In this document: in pieces, positions 6,988 through 14,984 of the stretch
Position numbering within the stretch: the stretch's first letter is position 1
How the letters are laid out: the number at the start of each line of letters is the position of its first letter
NCBI GenBank assembly: GCA_902792815.1
Contig: CADBAY010000016.1
Coordinates: 1 to 63,300, forward strand
Length of the DNA stretch: 63,300 nt
Direction: 5' to 3'
Source: an uncultured Bacteroidia bacterium
Lineage (GTDB): Bacteria; Bacteroidota; Bacteroidia; Bacteroidales; UBA932
Position numbers and translations under genes: made by a program
Notes under the pieces: model-generated
Database searches by the model: none
The model's input: only the letters and a program-made list of their open reading frames with translations
What the model was told of the DNA's origin: nothing

Positions 6988-8064
6988 TTACAGGGATAAA
7001 GATACGGAAATATTTCCATTTCCGGCCTGAAGGAAGGATTTAAGTTCTTCAAGAGTCCCATATTGTATCTTTCCTATACGGGTATAGCTCCATGAGTTGC
7101 TGCCATAGAACAGCACTATCTGGTCGCTGTTGTATAGGATAACATCGCCGGGGCTGGTCGTAATTTGCGAATCGTTGGAAGGAAGCGTCCTTCCGATTCC
7201 GCCGACTTTCTCGAAACCGCCGTAATCGTGCGCCTCATATGTAATGGGAGCTTCCCGCAGGGCGGCCACAAGCGCTTTGGTAGCCACATTATCTTCTATC
7301 TTCACCGGAAGAGACTTCCCGGAAACGGTAATCTTGATTTCGCTTGTCATAGTTTCTTCTTTTTTATTTAATCCATTCCACCACTCTTTTACGAGTTCGA
7401 CGCTCCTGCTGCGGTTGCTGTTGTTGATCCAAAGTGCTTCACCCATCCATTGGACGTCAGGCACCAGGCGCTTGGCATCGGCGACAACTGAAGATATCCC
7501 GCTGGAAGCGCTGGAGACAATGAGCCCGACCTTCTTGCCTTTCATCTTCGAGCCCTCATTGAACAGATAACTCTGCATGATGGCAGCCATATTGCTCCAC
7601 CAGAGCGGCGTCACGATAACTATAGTCTCATAATCGGCAGCATTGCGGCTGACCGGCTTGATGGCCGGATAGCTGCTAGCGTCGTTCGGTTTTTCACGTA
7701 TCGCAGCAATCAGGCGGCTGCCGATCGCATAGTTGTTTGCGTCATATTTCAGCCCCTCTTCGGCAGGCTCAATCTCCTGCACGTCGGCTTCGGCATATCC
7801 AGCCAGCGCCGCCGCCAGGGTTTTGCAATTGCCAGTGTAACTGTAAAACAAGACGAGAGTTTTGCCGGAGGGCGTTTCGCCGCCAGGTTCTTCGCCGCCG
7901 GGTTCTTCGCTGCCGGGTTCTTCGCTGCCGCCGTTATTATCGCCGGGTTTCTCACTTGGCTCCTCCTGAGGAGACTCCGGAAGCTCCGGGGCCGGCAATT
8001 CAGTGCAAGAGAGAAGCGCAGTAAGCGTTAGTGCGGAAAGGATTGTACGGAAATTGACTAACAT
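6988..8064 (-). CDS. Flavodoxin - cyclophilin-like fusion lipoprotein
   Basis: This 358-residue protein starts at the ATG at 8064 (lipobox LLSC, Cys20); a longer frame is excluded because the -7 element lies at 8093. A Glu/Pro/Gly-rich linker (about 21-65) is encoded partly by 15-base tandem repeats. A flavodoxin domain follows (about 66-225, FMN loop FYSYTGNCKTLA). The C-terminal cyclophilin-like domain (about 235-358) is of the type often found with Bacteroidetes and Firmicutes flavodoxins. The gene is divergent from an AraC regulator, its probable controller. It probably acts in the envelope with the neighbouring flavodoxin and CMD-cupin proteins. Confidence 0.88.
   Translation of the reverse strand: MLVNFRTILSALTLTALLSCTELPAPELPESPQEEPSEKPGDNNGGSEEPGSEEPGGEEPGGETPSGKTLVLFYSYTGNCKTLAAALAGYAEADVQEIEPAEEGLKYDANNYAIGSRLIAAIREKPNDASSYPAIKPVSRNAADYETIVIVTPLWWSNMAAIMQSYLFNEGSKMKGKKVGLIVSSASSGISSVVADAKRLVPDVQWMGEALWINNSNRSRSVELVKEWWNGLNKKEETMTSEIKITVSGKSLPVKIEDNVATKALVAALREAPITYEAHDYGGFEKVGGIGRTLPSNDSQITTSPGDVILYNSDQIVLFYGSNSWSYTRIGKIQYGTLEELKSFLQAGNGNISVSLSL
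7882..7926. repeat. Three 15-base tandem repeats in the lipoprotein linker
   Basis: GCCAGGTTCTTCGCC is followed by two exact copies of GCCGGGTTCTTCGCT. Each unit encodes five residues of the EEPGG/EEPGS linker of the flavodoxin-cyclophilin lipoprotein. Such repeats can gain or lose units by slippage without breaking the frame, changing the length of the tether. Confidence 0.75.
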
Positions 8065-8092
8065 ATTGTGTTTGATTGCATTATTATCATTG

Positions 8093-8100
8093 CAAAGATA
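8093..8100 (-). promoter_or_regulatory. -7 element of the flavodoxin-cyclophilin gene
   Basis: The minus strand reads TATCTTTG, an exact TAnnTTTG, 28 bases before the start codon at 8064. It lies in the 129-base divergent region shared with the AraC gene, where that regulator probably binds. It fixes the start because longer reading frames begin upstream of it. Confidence 0.65.
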
Positions 8101-8193
8101 GGTGCTTTTTGCTGCCCGACAGATAGATATATCGACTGAATATATACCAATTTTGCGGAAAATCATTATATTTACCAAAAATAAAGACCAGAA

Positions 8194-9084
8194 ATGAGAA
8201 AGATTCTCAAGGTTGACAATCCAAACGTCTATGTCCGCTATGTGGGAGCAGAGCAGTTGCATCCTCTCCTCGGCATGGTCCATTACGACGAACTGCCCAC
8301 GTTCAGGAGCAGCCTGAACAACTACGGTGTATGGGGACTTTTCATCCAGAGGGAATTTCCGAGGTCGCTCTCTTATGGAATGAAGACCTTGGACGTGAGC
8401 GATTCATCCATCATCGCAGTCGCTCCCGGTCAGTTGGGTGGGAAGGAGGACGACGGGACAGTTCTGTCTTTATCAGGCTGGGCCATTTTGTGGTCACCGG
8501 AGCTTCTGCACGGAACGGATCTGGAGAAACGGATGCCCGAGTATCCTTTCTTTTCCTATTATGCCACGGAAGCAATGCAGATGAATCCGGCAGAATGGCT
8601 GAGGATCACGCAACTCCTAACCCAGCTCCGGCTGGAAATCATTGAAAACAAAGACAGTGTCGACCTCCGCCGTATCATGGTCTCATACATCCGCGTCATC
8701 CTGGACTACTGCAAGCGTATCTACAACCGGCAGCAAGAGAACGAGAACCAGGACACATCGGACCTGCTAAAACGGTTCCAGGGTCTGCTGACTGAATATT
8801 ACGACAAAGGCCTGCAACACGAAATGGGCCTCCCCACCGTCACCTGGTTTGCTTCCCGTATGGCCTATTCGCCGCACTATTTCGGAGATCTTGTCCATAA
8901 GGCCACCGGAGGAACGGCCATAGGTTATATTCACACGTTTATTATCGACAGGGCAAAAAGCCTGCTGATGCACGGCTACAATATCAACGAGACGGCACGT
9001 CTGATGGGTTTCGAGTACCCAAATCATTTTACACGTCTCTTCAAGAAAGAAACCGGCATCACCCCTTCGGAGTTCCTGGGATGA
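8194..9084 (+). CDS. AraC family transcriptional regulator
   Basis: A 296-residue protein. The C-terminal hundred residues carry two helix-turn-helix motifs: one in PTVTWFASRMAYSPHYFGDLV, the second in INETARLMGFEYPNHFTRLFKK followed by ETGITPSEFLG. That is the full AraC DNA-binding domain. The N-terminal 180 residues are a ligand-sensing domain of unknown specificity. It is divergent from the flavodoxin-cyclophilin gene, whose expression it probably controls. No strong -7 element is seen upstream. Confidence 0.92.
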   Translation: MRKILKVDNPNVYVRYVGAEQLHPLLGMVHYDELPTFRSSLNNYGVWGLFIQREFPRSLSYGMKTLDVSDSSIIAVAPGQLGGKEDDGTVLSLSGWAILWSPELLHGTDLEKRMPEYPFFSYYATEAMQMNPAEWLRITQLLTQLRLEIIENKDSVDLRRIMVSYIRVILDYCKRIYNRQQENENQDTSDLLKRFQGLLTEYYDKGLQHEMGLPTVTWFASRMAYSPHYFGDLVHKATGGTAIGYIHTFIIDRAKSLLMHGYNINETARLMGFEYPNHFTRLFKKETGITPSEFLG

Positions 9085-9103
9085 CACAAGGATTTGCCAG
9101 ACA

Positions 9104-9733
9104 ATGAAAACTATTATAAAACTACGTATTCTCCTCCCTTTATTACTCTTGCTGGGCTGCCAACCATCTTCCAGGAAGGATGCCATTTCTCGCCAGCTGC
9201 AAGACTATCCCGAATCACGCGTGCAGGACATTTACAAAAGTTTCTGCCAAGATAACCTTGGTCCCGGGCACCTTATCCCCGACGCGGATGCGGCACGGAA
9301 CTATCTGAACGCAGAACTTGCATCTTTCCGTAACGAACTGGACAGCCTCGGGTACACATCACCGGCTAAGGCTTACTGTCCCGTGGGAGACCTGGGGAAC
9401 TACGTTCGGGTCGACCTGTCTGTCGTCTTGGACAGCCTGGTCAGCGAGGAGCTGCTGCTGCATGCGTTCATAAGGAGCGCGAACGAGGGAAAAAAGATCA
9501 CGCCGGAGGAATGGGCGGCCAAGTGGAGGGGCATCGCCGAGATAATCCGCAAAGATTTCGGGACTATACCCGGAGCAGAAGAAGACCTGGAGCGGCTCGA
9601 TTCTCTAATCGAGGAAGGCCACTACATTGTACACCACAGCCGGGAGTATAATGCGGCGTATCACCCACATTACCGGATTGTATCAAAAGACATCTTCGAC
9701 ACTGAGCTAAAGCCCCTGATCGACCGTAATTAA
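9104..9733 (+). CDS. Uncharacterised lipoprotein
   Basis: A 209-residue protein with a lipoprotein signal (LLLLLGC, Cys19). The mature part has the motifs DIYKSFCQDNLGPGHL near the start and HSREYNAAYHPHYRIV near the end. I recognise these as recurring in unnamed Bacteroidales lipoproteins, but I know of no function. It starts 19 bases after the AraC gene and may be co-transcribed. Its 3' end overlaps the convergent ZIP gene by 4 bases. Confidence 0.75.
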   Translation: MKTIIKLRILLPLLLLLGCQPSSRKDAISRQLQDYPESRVQDIYKSFCQDNLGPGHLIPDADAARNYLNAELASFRNELDSLGYTSPAKAYCPVGDLGNYVRVDLSVVLDSLVSEELLLHAFIRSANEGKKITPEEWAAKWRGIAEIIRKDFGTIPGAEEDLERLDSLIEEGHYIVHHSREYNAAYHPHYRIVSKDIFDTELKPLIDRN

Positions 9734-10494
9734 CCCAGCACCAAGTCAAGCACCATCATAAGGGCAAAACCAAGCGCAAAGCCTATGGTGCCCAAGTTAG
9801 AATGCTTGCCCTGGGAATAGTCGGGGACCAATTCTTCAACCACGACATATAACATTGCTCCTGCTGCAAACGCCAGCATGAACGGCATGATACCGAGTAT
9901 TGAAGTGGCAAGAATCAGGACAAGCGCACCGCCTATGGGTTCCACAATGCCGCTTAGCGCACCGATGCCGAAAGACTTCCAGCGCGAGTTACCTTCTGCT
10001 CTAATGGGCATCGAAATAATAGCTCCTTCAGGCACGTTCTGAATTGCGATACCAAGCGACAGGGCAAATGCTCCGGCCATGTTGAAGTCGGCCGTGAGAG
10101 CGCCGGCTATGGCCACACCCACCGCCATTCCTTCCGGGAAATTGTGGATGGTGACCGCCAGTGCGAGCTTAGCGGTACGGGAAAGACGGCTCTGCGGGCC
10201 TTCATTGCTGCCGGACGGATGTATGTGAGGCGTTATGTAGTCAATGAGCAGCAGGAAGGCAAAACCCGCCAGCAGCCCCACGGTAGGCAGAACAATTGAC
10301 GAAGTCCCCTGCCCCATATTTATGGCTGGAATAATCAGCGACCACACCGATGCCGCAACCATCACTCCCGAAGCGAATCCCAACAGGATTTTCTGCAGCA
10401 ACTGCGGCATATCCCGCTTCATAAAAAACACGAAAGCCGAACCGAGGGCTGTCCCCAGGAACGGAATAAGCAAAGCTATGATTACAGGGTTCAT
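9730..10494 (-). CDS. ZIP family metal transporter
   Basis: A 254-residue protein with about eight membrane helices. It has the two ZIP signature motifs, HNFPEGMAVGV in helix IV and QNVPEGAIISMPI in helix V, which form the metal site. A short variable loop with HIHPSG lies before them. It should import divalent metal such as zinc or iron into the cytoplasm (ZupT-like). The second motif begins with Gln instead of His, as in some family members. It is convergent with the lipoprotein gene. Confidence 0.92.
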   Translation of the reverse strand: MNPVIIALLIPFLGTALGSAFVFFMKRDMPQLLQKILLGFASGVMVAASVWSLIIPAINMGQGTSSIVLPTVGLLAGFAFLLLIDYITPHIHPSGSNEGPQSRLSRTAKLALAVTIHNFPEGMAVGVAIAGALTADFNMAGAFALSLGIAIQNVPEGAIISMPIRAEGNSRWKSFGIGALSGIVEPIGGALVLILATSILGIMPFMLAFAAGAMLYVVVEELVPDYSQGKHSNLGTIGFALGFALMMVLDLVLG

Positions 10495-10498
10495 TTGA

Positions 10499-10993
10499 TT
10501 ATCCTTGCATCTTTTTACGGAAGGCGGACGGAGTCATGCCGGTCTCCTTCTTGAAAAGCCTCGAAAAATAAGATTGATCTTCAATACCCACATTGGCGGC
10601 GACATCTATGACAGGGAGCTTTGTCTCCGAGAGCATGCGCTTGGCTCTCTGGATGCGTGTCAGAAGCAGGTCTAGTCCTTTTTCCACAAACACCCTGTCG
10701 CCTTTTTCGAAGGACAGGGCAAGCATATTGAACAGCTCGCTCACGAAGGCCCCCTCATCGAACCAGAAGCCTTGATGGAGCGGCCCGGCCAGAAATCGCA
10801 GAGCATTGGCGTCGGGAAGTATCGAAAGAGAAAAACCTCCGGAATACCCCACGACATTCTTGTAGTAGCGTATCGCGAACGGGATCAATTGAGGAATAAG
10901 CAAAATCTGCCCGCTCTGGCAAAGGAACGGAGCCCCGTCAGCCTCAACAAGCACTTCGCCGGATGCAACATAGTGGGTGTATTGCCGGCACAT
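10499..10993 (-). pseudogene. AraC family regulator, decayed
   Basis: The 164-residue frame keeps part of the N-terminal cupin-like sensing domain (from YTHYVASGEVLVEADG). It also keeps the linker helix and second HTH (IQRAKRMLSETKLPVIDVA, SYFSRLFKKETGMTPSAFR). The first HTH, about 45-55 residues, is missing, and the N-terminus of the sensing domain is cut. The frame begins inside the remnant of another gene (10885-11049). Two deletions have therefore hit it, and it probably no longer binds DNA as an AraC protein. Confidence 0.65.
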
Positions 10994-11049
10994 CCGGCTA
11001 AAAGGACAGATCCGAGAATGGAAGTCATAAGCTTACTGATTGTCTTCAT
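10885..11049 (-). pseudogene. Truncated lipoprotein gene fused out of frame to the AraC remnant
   Basis: An ATG at 11049, inside the 3' end of the marR-type gene, opens MKTISKLMTSILGSVLLAGC, a textbook lipoprotein signal. A few codons later the frame enters the AraC coding sequence in the wrong frame and stops at 10885, giving 54 residues. The start overlaps the regulator stop, so this was the third gene of the gpx-ohrR operon. Its body has been lost in the deletion that also removed the 5' end of the AraC gene. Confidence 0.6.
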
Positions 11050-11491
11050 TTTTATTGCACTTTAATTGATTGATAATGCCGTCCAGCATCCCGAAAAGGC
11101 CGGGGACGCTTGAAGGGGTAACGCTGTCACACAGGACGGATTTCCCCACGGTTTCCGGCACATCGGAAAGCTTTTCCTGAAGGCCCCTCCCCTTGCTTGT
11201 GAGGTTAACGATAATCTGGCGCGCGTCCTTTGTGCCTTGCGTGCGCGTGATTATACCTTCAGCCTCCATGCGTTTAAGGAGAGGTGTAACAGTATTGGTT
11301 TCCAGCAACAGACGCTTGGCTATATCATTAACCGGCTGGGCATCCTTCTCCCACAGTACCAGGAGAACCAGGTACTGCGGGTATGTAAGGCCGTAAACAC
11401 TAAGCAGCGGATGATAGGTCTGAGTGATCAGACGGGACGCCGTGTAGAGACGGAAACAGAGTTGATTGTCCAGATTGAACCTTCCGTCCAT
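11033..11491 (-). CDS. MarR family regulator, OhrR-like
   Basis: A 152-residue winged-helix repressor with the start FNLDNQLCFRLYTASRLI and then YGLTYPQYLVLLVLWE. This matches OhrR proteins, in which the N-terminal Cys (here Cys12) is oxidised by organic peroxides to release DNA. The wing region LLKRMEAEGIITRTQGTKDAR is intact. Its ATG overlaps the TAA of the glutathione peroxidase gene (TAATG), so it is co-transcribed and probably controls its own operon. A palindrome ATCGT-TC-ACGAT lies in the operon promoter. Confidence 0.9.
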   Translation of the reverse strand: MDGRFNLDNQLCFRLYTASRLITQTYHPLLSVYGLTYPQYLVLLVLWEKDAQPVNDIAKRLLLETNTVTPLLKRMEAEGIITRTQGTKDARQIIVNLTSKGRGLQEKLSDVPETVGKSVLCDSVTPSSVPGLFGMLDGIINQLKCNKNEDNQ

Positions 11492-11967
11492 TAGAGCATC
11501 TCCTGAATGTCCTTTTCCATCTTGGCGGGCGTGACTGTAGGGGCGAAACGCTTGATGACAGTGCCGTCGCGGTTGATGAGGAATTTGGTGAAGTTCCACT
11601 TGATGGCATTACCGAAAGTGCCCTTGGCCACCGACTTCAAATACTTATAAATAGGATGTGCATTGTCGCCGTTTACCTCGATCTTGGCCATAAGCGGGAA
11701 GGTTACGCCGTGGTTGATGCGGCAGAATTCGGCAATCTCCTCGTTGCTGCCCGGCTCCTGGTGAGCAAACTGGTCGCAAGGGAAACCGACAATAACCAGA
11801 CCACGGTCCTTATAACTCTGATAAAGAGCCTCCAGACCATCATACTGAGGAGTAAAGCCACACTTGGATGCGGTGTTGACAATCATCAGAACTTTGCCTT
11901 CGAACTGCGCGAAGTCCACTTCTGCGCCCTTATTGCTCAGGGCCTTGAAATCGTAAATCTTTGCCAT
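11491..11967 (-). CDS. Glutathione peroxidase family protein
   Basis: A 158-residue thioredoxin-fold peroxidase. It has the active-site Cys in NTASKCGFTPQY (about residue 36), the second motif GFPCDQFAHQEPGS, and Trp/Asn in WNFTKFLI. Cys replaces selenocysteine, and family members of this type usually take electrons from thioredoxin. It reduces hydroperoxides in the cytoplasm. The start at 11967 is set by a perfect promoter just upstream; longer frames run through that promoter. It is the first gene of an operon with an OhrR-like repressor. Confidence 0.94.
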   Translation of the reverse strand: MAKIYDFKALSNKGAEVDFAQFEGKVLMIVNTASKCGFTPQYDGLEALYQSYKDRGLVIVGFPCDQFAHQEPGSNEEIAEFCRINHGVTFPLMAKIEVNGDNAHPIYKYLKSVAKGTFGNAIKWNFTKFLINRDGTVIKRFAPTVTPAKMEKDIQEML

Positions 11968-11982
11968 ATCTTTATAATTTAT

Positions 11983-11994
11983 ATCGTTCACGAT
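11983..11994. promoter_or_regulatory. Palindrome ATCGT-TC-ACGAT, candidate OhrR-type operator
   Basis: A perfect 5+5 inverted repeat lies between the -7 element and the start codon of gpx, at about the transcription start. A related sequence, ATATCGCAAACGAC (12018-12030), covers the -33 box. Both sit in the context TTTATATCG...ACGA. This is where a repressor of the operon would bind. The assignment to the MarR protein is inference. Confidence 0.45.
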
Positions 11995-11995
11995 G

Positions 11996-12026
11996 CAAAT
12001 ATAGGAATAAATATTTATATCGCAAA
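11996..12026 (-). promoter_or_regulatory. Consensus Bacteroidota promoter of gpx-marR
   Basis: The minus strand has TTTG (12023-12026), 19 bases, then TATATTTG (11996-12003). This is an exact match to the TTTG / TAnnTTTG consensus with the usual spacing. The start codon follows 28 bases later. Confidence 0.8.
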
Positions 12027-12064
12027 CGACATTTACAAAAATCTGCAAAAAAACTGGTGCGCAA

Positions 12065-12676
12065 TCACAGCCCCAGCTGGGAAAGAAAGTGACGGAAAAT
12101 ATCCGGACGGCATACCAGCGGGAACACCAATCCATACACCGCACCCCAGAAATGCGCGGTGTGGCCAATATTATCTGCATTCCTTTTGGCCATGTACCAG
12201 CAATAGAGTAAGTATAGGGGCGCAAAAATATAGCCCGGAACCGGGATAGGGATCAGATAGATATAGATCCCCATCTTGGGCTCGAAGAGTATGGACGCAA
12301 ACAGAATGGCCGATACTGCCCCGGACGCGCCTACTGCACTGTAGTTATAGTCATTCCTGTACTTTACAAGGTCCCAGACAGTGGACACAGCTATGGCGCT
12401 TACATAGAGAACCACATACAGGATAACGCCGTTGACATCCCCGAATCCGGAACAGAAATAACGCTCCACAACAGTCCCGAAAAAATAGAGCGTAAGCATG
12501 TTGAAGATCAAGTGGCCCCAGCCACCGTGGACAAAGCCGTAGCTGAGCATGCGATACCACTGCCCCCGGTGCACTATATCGTATGCATTGAACTTCAGGG
12601 CATTTATATTAAGGGTGCGGGTAAAGCACAGGATGCTCACCGCGGCTGTCAACAGTATTATTATCAGAGTTACCAT
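12065..12676 (-). CDS. Rhomboid family intramembrane serine protease
   Basis: A 203-residue polytopic membrane protein. It has the rhomboid features YGFVHGGWGHLIFNM in helix 2, the catalytic Ser in GASGAVSA, and a final His in HTAHFWGAVYG. It cleaves membrane proteins within the bilayer; the substrate is unknown. The start at 12676 is preferred to an upstream in-frame ATG at 12715 because a TATCTTTG -7 element lies between them at 12685-12692. The gene is divergent from the AlkZ-like gene. Confidence 0.9.
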   Translation of the reverse strand: MVTLIIILLTAAVSILCFTRTLNINALKFNAYDIVHRGQWYRMLSYGFVHGGWGHLIFNMLTLYFFGTVVERYFCSGFGDVNGVILYVVLYVSAIAVSTVWDLVKYRNDYNYSAVGASGAVSAILFASILFEPKMGIYIYLIPIPVPGYIFAPLYLLYCWYMAKRNADNIGHTAHFWGAVYGLVFPLVCRPDIFRHFLSQLGL

Positions 12677-12684
12677 ACTGTATG

Positions 12685-12692
12685 CAAAGATA
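12685..12692 (-). promoter_or_regulatory. -7 element of the rhomboid gene
   Basis: The minus strand reads TATCTTTG eight bases upstream of the chosen ATG, so the leader is very short. It rules out the longer reading frame. Confidence 0.6.
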
Positions 12693-12746
12693 CTCTGCAC
12701 GCAGCACTTATACAAGGGTGCTAAGATTTCCGGTGTTACTTTTTAT

Positions 12747-12754
12747 TATATTTG
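12747..12754 (+). promoter_or_regulatory. -7 element of the AlkZ-like gene
   Basis: TATATTTG, an exact TAnnTTTG, 26 bases upstream of the ATG at 12781. The upstream box is only TTTC (12727-12730). Confidence 0.6.
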
Positions 12755-12780
12755 CACCGGCAATATAGACTTCCCGCGCA

Positions 12781-13815
12781 ATGAATCCGATAGCTATCCG
12801 TCTCTTGAATCAGCAGCTCATCTGCCAGCAGTTCGCTACTCCAGCACAAGTAGTGGACCACATGGGTGCCATCCAGGCTCAAGAGTACCGCATGATGCGC
12901 TGGGCCGTGGAAATGCGCACCGTCAACCCGTCACGAGAGGCATTCAAGAAAGCGTTCGACAGCGGGCAGATAGTCCGCCTTCACCTTATGAGAGGCACCT
13001 GGCAGCTGGTTTCTGCAGCTGACTACTATCCCCTGCTGAAGCTCTGCGGCTCCAAAGCTCTTTCGGTCATCAAGGGGTGGATGAGCAGCAATAGAATCTC
13101 AATCCCTGACCATGAAGTAGCAAAGATACGCCCCATCCTGGTCCGTGCAGCCGAAAAGTCGGGAAGCGCCACTAAAGAAGACTTCGTGCAGGCTCTGTCC
13201 GAAAAAGACATCAGTATAGACGAGCACCGGCTCTCGTACCACATCCGCCTTGCGGAGCTCGACGGTGTCCTCTGCAGCGGAGAACTGCTCCCGATGAAAG
13301 CCAGTTATACTTTAAGCGAGAGCAAGATACCGTTCGATCCCGGGCTAAGCCGCGAGGAGGCGCTGCTACTGATTACCAGGAAGTATTTTCGCAGCAGGCA
13401 ACCCGCTACGCTCGAAGATTTTGTGTGGTGGTCCGGGCTTAATCTGAACGACTGCCGAAAAGGCATACAAATGGCCGGAGACTACCTTCACGCCGAGCAA
13501 TGGGCCGGCCGCACCTTTTACCTTACCGACGACGTGCGGACCAGAGGCTTCCGCAAAGGAAACTATTTGCTGATACCCCCTTACGACGAATACCTGATTG
13601 CATATAAAAGCCGGGATGTGGTACTGCCGGATGACTTTAGCCACAAGGCTCACAACAACATGGGCACATTCAAACCCATAATAGCCTTGGACGGACAGAT
13701 TTGCGGCAATTGGAGCCCTTTCAGCAACAACCACCAGGCCAGCTTCTTCAAAGGCGAGCACGATGCCGGTGTTCAGACGGAGTGGGCAAGATATCAGAGA
13801 TTCTTAGCCAGGTAG
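12781..13815 (+). CDS. AlkZ/YcaQ-like winged-helix DNA glycosylase family protein
   Basis: A 344-residue protein of the HTH_42 family. The N-terminal winged-helix region is followed by MGAIQAQEYRMMRWAV. Its Q-A-Q (residues 32-34) corresponds to the Q-x-Q active-site motif of AlkZ-like glycosylases. RGTWQLVSAADY and LLIPPYDEYLIAYKSR are further family blocks. Characterised relatives excise bulky alkylated bases or unhook interstrand crosslinks. AlkZ-type members often protect producers of genotoxins, whereas YcaQ-type members are housekeeping. The gene stands alone, so the second role is more likely. Confidence 0.8.
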   Translation: MNPIAIRLLNQQLICQQFATPAQVVDHMGAIQAQEYRMMRWAVEMRTVNPSREAFKKAFDSGQIVRLHLMRGTWQLVSAADYYPLLKLCGSKALSVIKGWMSSNRISIPDHEVAKIRPILVRAAEKSGSATKEDFVQALSEKDISIDEHRLSYHIRLAELDGVLCSGELLPMKASYTLSESKIPFDPGLSREEALLLITRKYFRSRQPATLEDFVWWSGLNLNDCRKGIQMAGDYLHAEQWAGRTFYLTDDVRTRGFRKGNYLLIPPYDEYLIAYKSRDVVLPDDFSHKAHNNMGTFKPIIALDGQICGNWSPFSNNHQASFFKGEHDAGVQTEWARYQRFLAR

Positions 13816-13820
13816 TTCTG

Positions 13821-14984
13821 TCAGCCTGCTATCCAGCGTCCGGCCTTAGGTATTTTCTGAATAAGCACGCAGGCAATACCGGTAATGGCAAAGCTCAATA
13901 TAGCGGTAGAGAAGATCTGCACCGGAGTGGTCCAGATGCCAAGTACGCCTTCCATACCTGTGCCAAGTGAGCTGCGAAGCCACCCGGAGATAAGGCCAAG
14001 CACAATCATATGGCCAAGATACATTCCGTATCCCGCCTTGGAGAGAGGCTTTATGACAGCCTTATAGAATCCATCCTCGCCGGTTATCTTTCTGAATATC
14101 AATATCCAGCTCAAGGTCATCAGAGCCACTCCGGCAGTGTCGTTCAGCCAGGGGCCCTCCCAAAGAGCGGCAAGTCCCACAGGACCTTCAATGGGGAAAA
14201 CCCCGTCGCAGTCAGCCCACACCCTGCTCAGGAAGCCACCGCAGCAGATACCGAATCCTGCAAGGAAAACCGGTACGGCTATACCAAGGGTACGCCCCCA
14301 GCCAAGCTCCCCGACGAAGCGCCTGAAATAAAGCCCGAGAAGCATATAGCCGACGAAACCGCTCAGATAATAGAACACTCCGTAAGTGTTCCAGCTGGCC
14401 TCGCCCCACAGAGGGTACTTTGCCGCGTTGGGGATACCTGACGGGCCGTAAATCACGGGAGCAGCGCCGCCGACCCATTGCCGGATAAGGGGAATAACGG
14501 TAGTAAAAAAGCAAATCCCTATGTACACCAGCAGCTCTTTCTTCCCCACTTTCTCAGCCCAGGGTGACAGAAGCGGCATTATAAGGTACAGCCCCACAAG
14601 CATATACACAAACCACATATGCCCGGCGGCGTAATTGAAATTAAGCAGCAAATCTTTGAAATTCTGGACCGGGTTGCCCCAGGCCAAAGCATATACCACC
14701 GACCAGAAAGCGAAAGGAATCAGTATGCGTACCGCCCGGCGGCGGAAAAACTCTCCTGTCGGATAATGGAGCGGGAACTGAAGATAAGAAGATGCGAACA
14801 CGAACAGCGCGACGCACGCCCGTGGCAGCACATTCAGCACACTTACCCACAAAGCATCGGAACGGGTGAGAATAAGGGATCCCTCTCCGCCCAGGTAAAA
14901 AGGCTCGCAGCTATGGGTCATCATCACCAAAAAGCAGGCAGTGACCCTGAGCCAGTCTATCCAAATCTCTCTTTTATCGGTCAT
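13821..14984 (-). CDS. Acyltransferase 3 family membrane protein
   Basis: A 387-residue protein with about ten membrane helices. It begins REIWIDWLRVTACFLVMMTHS, the usual opening of acyltransferase-3 proteins with the catalytic His near residue 24. Members transfer acetyl or other acyl groups to surface glycans or exported molecules; the substrate here is unknown. The ATG overlaps the TGA of dsbD (ATGA), so the two are translated together, which hints at a shared role in the envelope. Confidence 0.88.
   Translation of the reverse strand: MTDKREIWIDWLRVTACFLVMMTHSCEPFYLGGEGSLILTRSDALWVSVLNVLPRACVALFVFASSYLQFPLHYPTGEFFRRRAVRILIPFAFWSVVYALAWGNPVQNFKDLLLNFNYAAGHMWFVYMLVGLYLIMPLLSPWAEKVGKKELLVYIGICFFTTVIPLIRQWVGGAAPVIYGPSGIPNAAKYPLWGEASWNTYGVFYYLSGFVGYMLLGLYFRRFVGELGWGRTLGIAVPVFLAGFGICCGGFLSRVWADCDGVFPIEGPVGLAALWEGPWLNDTAGVALMTLSWILIFRKITGEDGFYKAVIKPLSKAGYGMYLGHMIVLGLISGWLRSSLGTGMEGVLGIWTTPVQIFSTAILSFAITGIACVLIQKIPKAGRWIAG

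Noticed and set aside
7882-7926. CRISPR-like repeat
   Set aside because: Only three short 15-base units, without spacers, lying in frame within a lipoprotein linker.
11491-11967. Selenocysteine-containing glutathione peroxidase
   Set aside because: The active-site codon is an ordinary Cys codon, and no in-frame TGA or SECIS-like hairpin is needed.
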